NCBI GenBank assembly: GCA_947471745.1
Contig: CANJKZ010000424.1
Coordinates: forward strand, 353,501-417,500
Length of the DNA stretch: 64,000 nucleotides
DNA from: Closterium sp. Naga37s-1
Taxonomy: Eukaryota; Streptophyta; Zygnematophyceae; Desmidiales; Closteriaceae
Direction of reading: 5' to 3'
Each line of letters opens with the position of its first letter. The stretch's first letter is position 1. Under the pieces are notes generated by a model. The model had not been told where the DNA came from, did no database searches, and saw only the letters and a list, made by a program, of their open reading frames with translations. The position numbers were made by a program, and so were the translations under genes. Shown piece by piece: positions 1-11,053 of this stretch.

Positions 1-6
1 ACTCAC

Positions 7-1838
7 CGAGTTTGAAGCAGAAGTGGTTGCAGGCGGCGCAGCGGTAGAGCACGCGGGAGAGGTCCGCCTCTGCCTTGCGCTGCCGCTCCTCCACTCGCTG
101 CCTCATGCTCCACCCCCCCTTCTCCTCCCCGTCGTCCTGCCGGGGAAAGGGGGGGTATGGTATAGCAGTTGAGTGGGACAAAAGTGGTGGGCAGGGGGCA
201 GAGGGTGGAAGGGGCAGACGGAGCTGAATGCGCTCGTTAATTGGATGAAGGGAAGGGTGGGTCGTTATACCTTGTCGTAGCTGACGAGAAGCCCGTCGTG
301 GTGCGGCTTGAACTTGTGCCCGTTGGTCTTCCACATGGCTGCTGTCGCCTGCCGGGCCAAGCATGCGAGGCGGTGGGGAAGGGATGGGAGGCATGTGTGA
401 GAGGCGAGATGAGGGAAGAATGGGAAGTTGCCCGCTGGCCTTCCACATGGAAACTGTTGCCTGGCGGTTGAAGTGCCGCGAGAAGAGATGGATGGGGAGG
501 CGGTGGTTGGGGTGGGCAGGTGCAGCGAGAGGCGAGTAGATGCAGAGGTGTAGAATGGGAACCAGCAGCACCACGACTAACTGGGCACACACTGTGCAGC
601 AGGAGTTGCACGCACGCACTGGTGGCAGTGGGACGGACAGCAGTGAAGGGCACACGATGAGCAAACAGAGGCACCAAGGGAGCATATAGCAGGCTGATGT
701 GCCAAGGAATCACTTCACGTGCTATCAGCCTCTCACTCACACGCTACCAGCATCCCAGTTACTGCTGCTACCGACCAGCATCCCACTCACATGCTGCTTC
801 TCGTCAAAGTCAACAAAGCACATGCTGCGCACCTGCACACCACGCACAGTGTAGGAAACAGTGAGCGCATGTGACATACAGCATATGTTACAGCTCACAC
901 ATGGCAGCGTCTGCATGAATTGCTTGGGACAGAAGGGCGCGTCAGATGCATTACGGGTTCACTGGGGTGTGAAACACAAGAGGATACAAAAGCAAGACTC
1001 AACAGCAAGGGACTCGTTTGACGCGAGCATCAGCAGCAGCAGCAGCATGGTATCTCACCCGACGAAAAGCAATAAAGCCCTCCATATGCCGAAAGAGCTG
1101 TGCGACGTGCGTGAGACCGCACGCACAGGGAGAGGGGGGGACACGTACGGGGGGTGGAGGGCGGAAGGGGGATAGGAGACGGAAGAGCGGGAGGAGGGTA
1201 AGAGAGGGAAGAGAGGGGAGTAGTGTGACTGACTAGCACATCATCTCACAGCACCTACACCAGTGTGCGTGAACGGTGCCGGGTTGGCATGCGGTAGTGT
1301 GTGATACAAGCGTGCAGTGTGGGCTGGCGCAGGGCACAGCACTAGCTACAGCACTAGCTACAGCACTAGCTACAGCACTAGCTACAGCTCAGCCGGCACA
1401 AGGAAAGGGACACACGTGTACCGAATCGTCGCTCCCTTGATTGCTCGCGCGCACCACTCTCGCACACACAGTCCGTCGGTCAGGCAGAATCAAGAAACGG
1501 TTCGACGATTTGATATGAAGAACCGCGCGATCTCGCGGCCAGTAGGTAATAGATTTCCTGGCCACAAGCGTTCCCGTGCAGTTCACACAAACACGCTGAA
1601 CGCTACAGGAGCGGGAAATATAAATTTATTCCCGCAACGTCCCGGCGTTGATCCCGCGGCGCTTTCTCACCCCTTCGAGCTGCTCCGTGGAGGCGCCGGG
1701 CGGCACGTTGGTGATGTAGAGCGTGCGAGACGGGTTCACCCACGTCTTCTCCTTGAACGTGCTCTTCTTCCCCTTTTTCCCCGCCACGCGCGCCGCCTCC
1801 TCCGACAGCCCGCCAAAGTTGGTGCTCGCGCCGCTCAT
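7..1838 (-). CDS. RRM-domain protein with C-terminal CxxC segment, 3' part off the left edge
   Basis: Exons recognised on the minus strand are 1838-1671, 832-791, 348-271 and 136-7. The next donor GTGAGT lies at 6-1, so the gene continues beyond the window. The start at 1838 (MSGASTNFGG) was chosen because an upstream in-frame ATG at 1982 only adds low-complexity sequence. The joined product reads as an RNA-recognition motif: an RNP2-like strand (RTLYITNVPPGAS), then an RNP1-like strand (SMCFVDFDEKQHATAAM), then NGHKFKPHHDGLLVSYDK. After that come a charged helix and YRCAACNHFC, a possible zinc-binding knuckle. The loop between the two RRM strands looks short, so a small exon may be missed in the long first intron (833-1670). 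RRM proteins bind RNA; the target here is unknown. The last three exon junctions agree in phase. I do not recognise a specific orthologue. Confidence 0.65.
428..463 (-). pseudogene. decayed duplicate of an RRM-gene exon start
   Basis: On the minus strand this stretch reads CAGGCAACAG, then CCATGTGGAAG, then CCAGCGGGCA. It closely parallels the acceptor and first bases of the true exon at 348-271 (CAGGCGACAG, CCATGTGGAAG, CCAACGGGCA). It lies about 110 bp upstream of that exon in transcript direction, inside the intron. The frame after it does not continue the RRM. It is read as a partial acceptor-plus-exon duplication. Confidence 0.5.
1338..1390. repeat. 12-bp tandem repeat in intron 1 of the RRM gene
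   Basis: The 12-base unit AGCTACAGCACT is repeated about four times, nearly perfectly. It lies inside the long first intron of the minus-strand RRM gene and has no visible function. Confidence 0.7.
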
Positions 1839-3580
1839 GGCTTCAGAAGTCGTTTTCGCGATGAGGGATGCTTCGGATGGCGCTGAGGGGCTCACTGGCG
1901 CACACCGAGTATGATGATCATGCACAGGCAACGACCCTTGTGTTGAGTGCACGGACTGACTGTGCTGGTGTGAGGGCTTCACTGTTTCCGTGTTGCGTTG
2001 CGGTGCTGCACGGTAACTCGGTTCGAAACTAGCTGGTGGGCTATTTGTTATAATCTCACGAACTTCCTGAGAACATTCTACTTAGGGTTGCAAACTACAA
2101 TCTGGTGGTGAGGACATTCTTCCTAATGCTTGAGTTGGAAACTACATTCTGTGAAAGATAGATGTACGGTACGATCACACCAGCCAATTTATAACGGGAA
2201 TTCTCAACAAGACTTGCGGAGCTGTCATGTCTGCTGCACTGTAGTGTGCCCTGGGCACTTGCAAATTGGCTAGGAGGCGCGTGCTTGCTTTGGGCTGTCA
2301 GATATTGAACGCGAGCCAACAATTCCGAAGCAGCCATTCAGGCTTGGGTTCAGACATTGTTTGCCAGAAAGTATTTCAGCCACGACAAGGGCTTGGGTTC
2401 ACACATCGTTTCTTTGGTGTGAGGAATTTATCGCTATCTGCCTAAGCGCGGGGATGGGCATGACATTCTGGGGCAGTTGAAAAACATTGTTGGGTTCCGT
2501 TCGGTGCGACGGCGGAACTTTTGAATTCGAGCCGTTTTCAATCACGCCTCCAAACAAAGTGGACCGAGCCAAGTCACACCGAATCCAAGCCACACCACAC
2601 CAATAGGAAACGTGCCCAACGTTTTCGCTTATGGGAGCGCCCGCAATACCAGCGGAAGCGCGTTTGCTCAAGCAAATCGCCTGGCTGGGTAGGTGTGCGA
2701 GCCAAGGGCTTGTCGACTCGTCGATTGCTGGTTACTTCCTTCGCACTGGTGGTAAACGTCGCCAGCTTCCATGCGGAAGTTATCTTGAATCTCTAGGCGC
2801 GCTTGACGGCGCGCACTAAAAAGGTAAAAAAATTCAACAATGCCACCGCCTGTTTGCACCTTCGTTGTTCCAGCCAGGAACAGTTACCACCTCCAGCCAG
2901 CCCATCAGCCTCCCAGAGCAACCCACCCTGTTGTCTGGTCGCCATCACCATCGCCAATGTCACTCACGGAATCGCCGGTGACTGCGGCAAGAGCAGCAAA
3001 CATCACTCACAACACGCCTCCCCCTGCGGAAGCTAGGTCGCAGCTCGACTTTACAAAATCTGTAGGAGGACTTTGCCAACTATAAATGGCCATTTGGAGA
3101 GAACATTTGTCATGTAGACCAGATTCACGAGTTTGCGAGGGCTCACACTCGGACATGCAGAAGCAGGGTCGCTTGTAGCGCCGCCACTCTTGCTGTATTT
3201 CCGGCTTTCAACATAGCTCGTTCCCCCGTCCAACCCCGGCTTTTTATGCATACATGCTCTCACGCAGACCTCAATAGCCCGAAGTATATCCATTACCCGT
3301 GCGAATAGTCTCGATGATAGCCTTTGTAGAAGCAGCTCTCGCGAGGACCGTAATGCACTGTCGGCGGCATCAACGTTACATGGTGAGTGCTCTCTCCCAG
3401 CCATGGCCGCCGAGCACGTCAACTCATTCCGACGTCCCGCTACTGTCACACACAGCCCTGTGCTCCCGTTCCCGCCCATCTCCTTCCTCATACCTGCACC
3501 GGCTCTCCCTGTCACCCCACTCCCTCACTCCCATACTTCCCTGCCACCTCCCTCTCACCCAGCACCCGCATCGCGCCGAA
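1839..3580. other. divergent intergenic region (RRM gene / polygalacturonase)
   Basis: About 1.7 kb separates the start codons of two divergently transcribed genes and must hold both promoters. I see no homologous coding exon, RNA gene or transposon in it. The short open frames here have no family resemblance. It is less GC-biased than the flanking introns. The last 200 bases before the polygalacturonase ATG are rich in CT tracts, as are the introns. No TATA box could be assigned with confidence. Confidence 0.5.
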
Positions 3581-6461
3581 ATGTCGGGCTCCTCGCCACG
3601 GCTCACGGTCGCACTGCTTCTGCTGATCTGCGCGGTGCCCGCTCCTCCCACCGCCAACGGTACGCCGCACTCCAGCCGCCGCCCGCTCTAACGCTTCCCG
3701 CGTAGCCCACTTGCCCATCCGCCCCGCATGGGGTGTCTCTCCGCTTCTCTCGCTTCTGGTTTCAACCTCGTTTGGCCTCCACTCCTCCCATTCCCGCGCC
3801 CCCTTCCGCCTTTCCCCAATCCCTCAGCGCAATGGACGTATCTTCCCCGCATATCTCGCGGCGCATGGCTGCCGCACTCATTCGGCTCCACATCCCGCCA
3901 CGTCGTTCCCGCTGACGCCGACGCCGACGCGCAACCGCTGTTCCCGCATGCGCAGTCCAAGCTGACGTCATCGCTCTCGCTCGCCCCCTGGATGTTTCCC
4001 TTCGCCCGCCCGCGCTCCTTTCTCCACACCGCCTCCCGCGCGCAGTCCCCGCCAGAGACCGACACGCGTGCGCCCACATTTTCCACGCTCACGCTAGAGC
4101 GCGACCAGCCGCCCAAACCGCCCAAGTCGCCCAAATCACCGAAACCGCCGAAATCTCCAAAGCCGCCCAAGTCCCCCAAGCCCCCGTCTCCCCCGAAGCC
4201 AGGGAAGTCCCCCAAGCCTCCCCCGCCCCCCCCTCCCACCCCCCTACCGCCACCGCCGGAGTGGCCATCCACGTACGCGGGGGTCGCGCCGCTCGCGACG
4301 GACCCGCCGGAAACGCCGCTCTTCGATGTGCAGGAGGGGTTCGGGGCGGTGGGTGACAACGCTACCGACTCGTGGGCCGCGTTCGACGGCGCGTTCCGCG
4401 CTGCGTGTGAGAGCGCGAAGGGGAGCGGCGGGCGCGCGATAGTGCGCGTGGGGGAGGGCGCGTTCTTCCTGGCGAAGTCCATCACCGTCAACGGGTCGTG
4501 CGGCGCTGGCCTCACGCTGCAGGTACCGCTGTCCTGCTCCCCCGATCTCCTGCTCTCACGCTCCGCCGATCCCCCGCTCTCTCGCTCCCCCGATCCCCCG
4601 CGCCCTCCCTTTCCCGCTCCCACGCTCCCCCGCCCCTATTCCCCCGCTCCCTCGCTCTCTGGCGCCTCCGCTCTCCACTCTCATCGCGCCAAGCGCCCTT
4701 GACGACCCACTCACTCTCCAGGCTGCCCCCCACCCCGTGACCTCCACCCTCATGCATTGCCCCTCACCCACCATCCTGTCGCCCCCTTTTTCCTCCCCTC
4801 CCACTTGCCCCAAACTTCCCCCGTTCCCAGGTGGACGGCACCATCTACGGGCCGCTCTCCAAGGACGGCTACCCCACGCCCTCACTCTACCTGAACGGCA
4901 CTATCATTGGTGTCGCCAGCAACGGGCTGTTTCAGTTCCAGGGCATGAAGGGACTGGTGCTGCGCGGGGAGGGGGCGATAGACGGCAATGGGAGGAAGTT
5001 CTGGGGGTCCAAGGCGCCCACGCGGCCACACATCATTGCGCTCATCGACTGCCGCAACACCACCATTGATGGGCTGCTGCTGCGGTATGTGTGAATGTAT
5101 GTGTGCGATTTGCTGTGGCATCCCACCCCCTCCTGCTGCCGCCTGTGCGCCCTACTCTCCCTTGCCCTTCCCCCAATCCCCCCTCACCCACAACCCCTCA
5201 CCTCCCCTCACCGTCATCCCCCCTTCCCACGTCCCTCCTCCCCTTGTTCAGCAACCCGCCGATGTACCACGTGTTTGGGTATGGCACGGAGGGGCTGTGG
5301 ATCCGCGGGGTGACGACCAACAGCCCCGAGACGTCCCCCAACACGGACTCGCTCAAGCTGATCGGTGTGCGCCACGCGCTCATCGAGAACTGCACCTTCC
5401 ATGGCGGGGATGACGACGTGTCACTCGTTGCCAGGGGCGCTCAGAGCGTGGTGAACGTGACGGTCAGGAACCTCATTGCCACGGCCGGGCACGGCATCAG
5501 GTGAGCTTTCCGAGTGGGCTCACATGGCACCAGGGGTGTGGAAAGCCTGGTCCATGTGACTGTTAGGATTGTCATTGGCATGGCCAGGCACTCCCCCGTC
5601 CACTCTCACTCCCATTCCTTCTCCCTTCCTCTGCCCGAACTGTGCTCTCCCCTTGCAGCATTGGAAGCCTGGGCGCTGGAGGGGCAGTGGCGTGTGTGTC
5701 TGATGTGACCTTTAAGGACCTCATTATATCTAACCTCGATAACGGGCTGCGCATCAAGACATGGCAGGGTGGCCTGGGGATGGTGCGCAATGTGCGATAC
5801 GAGAATGTGTACATGACCAACACTGACAACGCCATCACACTCAACCAGGTGAGACCATGCTTGCTGTGTGCAGCAGCAACTGCAGCAACAGCTGCAGCAG
5901 CACCTTTGCAGAGTTTTAGTACCATCTATATGATTCTGCTTTGTTGTGCTGTCTCCCTGCCACAGTTTTACTGCGACTCGCACCAGGACTTCTTCTGTGG
6001 CATAGCGCCTGACAACGTGGCACTGGTCAACATCACTTACTCCAATGTCTATGGCACCACCTCACGGTGAGAGCTGCCGTACACCTTGCCCCACAATGGA
6101 AATGCCGACTTGAAGGTCCACCGCTTGATGTCATGTTCCAAACTTGCCATGTACTCGTGTAAAAACGGTGTGAGTATGTTATAACTGTGTGTTGTATGTG
6201 TCCGGGTGCAGGTATGGAATGAACATCCGATGCAGTGCGACGGTCCCCTGTGGCGGCATCAAGCTCAACAACGTCAACCTTGTCTCCTCCAAGGGAAGCT
6301 CTCTCCGCCCCGTGCTGCTGAATGTGGTCAACAGCCAGGCCACAGGGGTGGTGGCGCCTTTACCGCAAGGCATGGGGTCGTATGCAGGTTGGGGTTCCAC
6401 CCCACCAACTGCAGCACAAGCTGCAAGTATACAAAAGATGATGGCACAATGTGGGAGCTGA
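3581..6461 (+). CDS. secreted polygalacturonase (glycoside hydrolase 28)
   Basis: Seven exons: 3581-3659, 3828-4522, 4831-5084, 5252-5500, 5659-5848, 5966-6066, 6212-6461. All junctions are GT-AG and phases agree, giving 605 aa. Residues 1-26 are a signal peptide (MSGSSPRLTVALLLLICAVP). A Pro/Lys/Ser linker (PKSPK-type) spans about 120-172, resembling wall-anchoring hydroxyproline-rich regions. The GH28 beta-helix starts near 191. All four family signatures are present: NTD at 373-375, GDD at 395-397, GHG at 422-424 and RIK at 457-459, so the catalytic aspartates and substrate-binding residues are intact. GH28 enzymes hydrolyse alpha-1,4-galacturonan in pectin outside the cell. The endo/exo mode cannot be told from sequence. 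The Pro-rich linker between signal and catalytic domain is unusually long. Start choice rests on the signal peptide. Confidence 0.94.
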
Positions 6462-6955
6462 TTGCTATCAACCTTTTATGTATGGCGCAAAGCTTTCCAA
6501 TATCACACGTTAGGTCTGAACGTTCAGTTCAGAATGCATGTGTTGTTGAGATGGGACTCAGGACGTGTCCTAAGAACTCGATTTTTATAACTTAACGTTA
6601 ACTACAGTGTTTGTGCCATCGCATTTTTGCGACTGGTGCTAGGCACGCTTGCTACACTGCATTATGGCTTTCGCATTTTCCTTCGCAGACAATTATGGCT
6701 TTCGCATAAGCGAATCGTCGGAAAGCAGCGAACGAATTAGTTTGACGTTGTCCAGAGACAAATTCACCGTTGCTCTTAGGAGGACACACCCTCAGCATTG
6801 TCGTTCGCGTCACGGCAAATTCGATGTTCCTCGCAACATCCATTCCACCTCACTGAGCCTGTCGGCAACGCACATTCGATCCACCATTTTACTGCCGTAG
6901 CCTCGCAAGTTATCCTCGCCACCAGGCACCGGCGAGAGCGAAGAGGAGACTAGAG
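6462..6955. other. intergenic region, polygalacturonase 3' side / LIP5 promoter
   Basis: About 0.5 kb without an exon. It holds the 3' UTR of the polygalacturonase gene and the presumed LIP5 promoter. A direct repeat of ATTATGGCTTTCGCAT occurs at 6661 and 6692, separated by 15 bases. No other element was recognised. Confidence 0.5.
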
Positions 6956-9900
6956 ATGGCGTCAGCACCGGAGGACGTAGGCAGGTCGCTGATGCCGTTT
7001 CTGCAGCGCGCCGATGAGCTGCAGAAGCACGACCCGCTCGTCGCGTACTACTGTGAGAACTTATTTTCAACAGATTCCAGGCGTGATTCTATCGCCTCCC
7101 GTGGTAGAGGCATGGGGTGCAACGGCGTCGTTAGACTCGCAACGGGGTTGCAGCGTGCGGTTTCTAGGGCGAGAATGAATGAATTCATTTTGCGGGTTTC
7201 CAATGTCAAGAGTCAGAAGAAGAAAATGGAAAGGGTAGAGTCGATACTTGTTTTAAGCACAGGTTTGTTGTTCGTACGTGAGTGGCGGACAGGGTTGGTG
7301 GGAGGATTTAGGTCGAGTCAAGGGACATTTGATGAGACGCATGCTGATTGGTTCCACAATTGGGTGTGCATGGCTTGGGGTGCATGGCTTGGGGTGCATG
7401 GCTATGGGGTTCATGGCTTGGGGTGCATGGCTATGGGGTGCATGGCTATGGGGTGCATGGCTATGGGGTGCATGGTCATGGGATGCATGGGTATGTGGTG
7501 CGTGTCTATGGGGAGCATGGGGATCGGGCATGGCTATGGGTATGTGAGCATGTCTATCGGGGGCATGGGTGGGGGAGCAGGTCGGCTGTACGCGACGGAC
7601 AAGGGCCTCAAGGTGTCGAGCAAGGAGAGGGGCAAGGAGACCAACGACCTGCTGCTCTCGCTGCTCGCCCGTCTGGAGAAGGTGCGTGTCATGCCGCATG
7701 ACGATCGCTGCCATGCAAAGAGGACATAGCACACATTCGTCATGGCTGTGCCTGGCTGCTTGGTTCTGTGGTTTTCCCATGCACGGAATATAACAAGTGC
7801 TCCACTTCCCACTATCCCCACCCTCGCACCATACCCTAGTCCGGAGCCTCCACTGCTGCAAATTCACCCTCACACCTTCCCATTTTCTCCCTTGCATCTC
7901 CTCCCCACCCATTTCCCCTCCTCAAACTCCCCCTCCCCTTCCCCCTCTCCCCCCTGGCAGGACAAGGCGGAGGTGCAGCTGAGCCCCGAGGACAGTCTGC
8001 ACGTGGAGGGCTTTGCAGAGCGCGTCTTTGCCAAGGCGGACAAGCAGGACCGCGCCGGCCAGGCCGACATGTACGCCACCCCACCCTCACTCGCTTCAAG
8101 CTTCTGTATCACTCACTCGTGTGTGCGCTTTTCTCTGCATCTCCCCTACCACGTACCAGCCTCCCATTTTCTCCTTTCGCCCCCTCTTCCACCCCTGCTC
8201 TCCCCTTACCCCGCCCGCCCATTGGTGCCCCTCCACCCGGCAGCTCGACAGCCAAGACGTTCTACGCGGCGGGGCTATTCTTCGACGTGCACCTCCCATT
8301 GCATCCCTCTACCATGCTTCCTGCATACCCTAACCTCTCTTCTCCCGCCCCATCCTTCCGCTCTCACCCCTCCCCCCCACCCCCTGTTGCCCTGTCACCC
8401 GGCAGCTCCACGGCCAAGACGTTCTATGCGGCGGGGCTGTTCTTCGACGTCATGCGCCAGTTCGGCGAGCTGCCTCCTGACGTGAGGATGCCCGGCACTG
8501 CCGCTCTTTGTTGCTAACGCACTGCTCGCTGCTGTGATGCTGCTCACTGGCCCCGCCTGTTCATTGCTGTGCTAGTGCTTCTCACACATGTACCTGCTCA
8601 TTGGGGCTTCGTTCTCTTCTTCAGACCCTCCTTCCTCCCCTTCCTCTCTCCACATTTCTCTTTCTAAAGGGCGTCTTCCTCACTCCTTCCCCGTTCCATC
8701 CTAACCCCTCGTACCCACCCCATCCCCCCCTCCTTCCTTCCTCCTTCCCCCCTCCATCACTCCCCCATTTTTCCCTACCGCCCCCACACGCACCTCCCTC
8801 CGCGGGCAGGTGGAGCAGAAGCAGCGGTACGCGGCGTGGAAGGCAGCTGACATCCGCAAGGCACTGGCAGAGGGCCGCCAACCCACGCCTGGCCCGCCTG
8901 CTGCCGATGCTGCCGGTGCTGCTGCCCTGCTCTCCGCACCTGCCGCTGCTGCTGCTCCCTCCACAGCCCCGGACAGTGCTGGTGGGGCTGGTCATGCGAC
9001 ACAGGGAAGCCAGGTGAGTGCGGCAAGGACAGCAGCATCGGGGGAGAGGTGAGGAGATGGGGGAAAGGACAGGTTGGAAGAGTCTTTCCCATGTGATGCG
9101 TCTTCTTTCTTCCTGTCTCTTCAGTGCGCTGCTTGCATATGGTACTGCACCTTCCGTTCACTCGCATTGCGCCCCCTCTTCACATATCACCCTCATCGAT
9201 ACCACCCTTATCACACCCTGCCCTCCTTGGTACCACCCCCCCCCCCACAACCCCTGCGCATCCCCTTCTCCCACCCACCTATCCCCTCTCCCCCCTTCTC
9301 CCCCCTCCCCCTCCCCCAGCAGCAGCAGCACGACATCCTGGGTCTGCCGGTGCCGCCCTCAGTGCAGCCTCTCCGCGCCGACCGCAGTGGAGCAGCGCCA
9401 GGGGGGAGTGGGGCAGCAGCAGGGGGAGGGGGTGCTGGTGGGGGATGGGCACAGGGAGGCGCGCAGCAGGGGCTAGGGGTGGGGCGACCCCATGGGGGTG
9501 GCGCTGGTGAGCTCTCTGCCCCTCTTGGGCCGCCTCACTGCCCTTCTGTGCTGCACGCTCTCACATCTCTCACAAGAGTTTCCCCTCTCCCCATAGTTGG
9601 GTTCATACACCCAGATGCCCGCCAAACCGTCCAGTCTACTGCACCTTTTCTTCTTTGCTCCTAACCCTTCCTGCCTTTCCCCTCCTTCCCCCCTCTCTCT
9701 CACTCTGCATGCGCTGACAATTTCGCCCTTCGGGTCTCTTTACTCCCTCCCACCTCCCCTGACCCCATCCACCGCTATGAACCGCATACCACACTCGTTG
9801 CAGCAGCAACAACATCGTCCCTCGGCCCTGCAGGCGCAGGCGCACCAGGAGCAGCAGCTGCTGCCCCGTCCTCCTTCTCAGCCCCCCTGCCTACTGCAAC

Positions 9901-10126
9901 GCAGCCCGCTGTCAAAGCCACCACAGGAGCTGCTGCAAGCACAGCCACAGGCACAAGTGCAGGCTCGGGCACAGGCATGGGAATGGGGGGGCAGGCCCCA
10001 CCAGCGGGTAAGGTGGGGGACGCCCACCGCGCTGCGCGCTTTGCTGTGAGTGCACTGGCATTTGATGATGTCCCCGCTGCTTTAGACTACCTCAAACAGG
10101 CCCTGCGGTTGCTGGACGGGATGTAA
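6956..10126 (+). CDS. LIP5: LIP5/VTA1-family ESCRT regulator
   Basis: Seven exons: 6956-7052, 7581-7681, 7961-8070, 8406-8481, 8810-9013, 9320-9506, 9804-10126. Phases agree and the product is 365 aa. The N-terminal part (SLMPFLQRADELQKHDPLVAYYCRLYA, then ADISTAKTFYAAGLFFDVMRQFGE, then KQRYAAWKAADIRKALAEGR) is the tandem MIT-like Vta1 domain. The middle is an Ala/Gly/Pro linker. The last 40 residues (AARFAVSALAFDDVPAALDYLKQALRLL) are the VSL helix pair. In this family the N domain binds ESCRT-III tails and the C domain binds and stimulates the VPS4/SKD1 ATPase at endosomes. Length lies between the human and Arabidopsis proteins. The start ATG lies just before the conserved LQRADELQKHDP block. 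Intron 3 carries a truncated duplicate of exon 4. Confidence 0.94.
7363..7530. repeat. 15-bp minisatellite in LIP5 intron 1
   Basis: Irregular tandem units of the form GGGGTGCATGGCTAT, interspersed with GGCTTGGGGTGCAT variants, fill about 170 bp of intron 1. Units are degenerate and do not include exon sequence. Confidence 0.75.
8225..8290 (+). pseudogene. truncated tandem duplicate of LIP5 exon 4
   Basis: The sequence CCCGGCAG followed by an almost identical copy of the first 43 bases of exon 4 (encoding STAKTFYAAGLFFD) sits about 160 bp upstream of the functional exon. Only a few silent-looking third-position differences separate the copies. It stops before the MRQFGELPPD part. If spliced from its GTGCAC it would give the wrong phase to join exon 4. 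It is therefore read as a non-functional exon copy. Confidence 0.8.
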
Positions 10127-11053
10127 CAAGGGTTCTGGAACATTACCTATATGTTTAGCATTTTATATTGCGCCTTGTGTGCACAAGGTCCTATTCCTTA
10201 GCAACAAGCATTGAGAACGACCAATACGGTATGTTATAGATAAGTAGCCAAGGAACTACCGTAAATGATAATAGCGATATTAATCCTAGAGGAACTTTGC
10301 AACACATAGAATATTTCTATGGAATTGCACTTGCGAATTTCCATTTGAAAGCAGCACTGGATGTAATATAGAATATTTGTAGTTGTTCTTTATGTAACGA
10401 GTGTGAATAGGGGGAATATTTGGTCAGTTATGTTTCTTCCAGGTTATTTGAGATTTGAATGTTGGCGAAACGATGAGTATTCCGCCGCCGGAAGTTCGTC
10501 AACTGGAGATATTTCGCTAAACGCAAGGAGAGTTACGGCGGCGCGCACCCGCCCAACCACCTGTGACGCCCAGCGATTCGGTGGAGGAGCTGGGCGCAGG
10601 TGGAAACGCAAATGGGCGCCACAGCGGGGAACGAATCGCACTCCGGGAAGGTCCACCTGCCACCTGCCTTCCCCACTCCGCTCCGCTTCCCCTCCGCCTG
10701 GCGTTTCTGTCTCAGCAGCAGAGTGTGAGCAAGTCACGTGCCACGAGCACCCGCCGTGCACAGCACCCGAGCGGTTCCACTCGAGTTTGGGAGATCTGAA
10801 TTACGGTACAAGTTCAGTGAGCGAGGCCGTGAATGTGAGAGCAGAGTACTGTACTGTATAATAGGATGCCAGCGTGCATTGAAGGACACTGCTGCTGGCC
10901 TAGGATCACTTTCATTTGTCGAGCAGGCCACGTGAGGGATGTTCGATTCTCAACAAAAGCCATAAGATATATCTACATTGCTTTCCGCTAGGCAGTCGTA
11001 GTTGTGCAGATAAGAAACTCCCGTTTGTAGTAACCTGTTCGCATTGCGCGTCG
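10127..11053. other. intergenic region, LIP5 3' side / GH9 promoter
   Basis: About 0.9 kb. The first 350 bases are clearly more AT-rich than the rest of the left half and hold the LIP5 3' UTR. The remainder is the presumed GH9 promoter and 5' UTR. I see no exon, RNA gene or mobile element. Open frames here show no family similarity. Confidence 0.5.
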
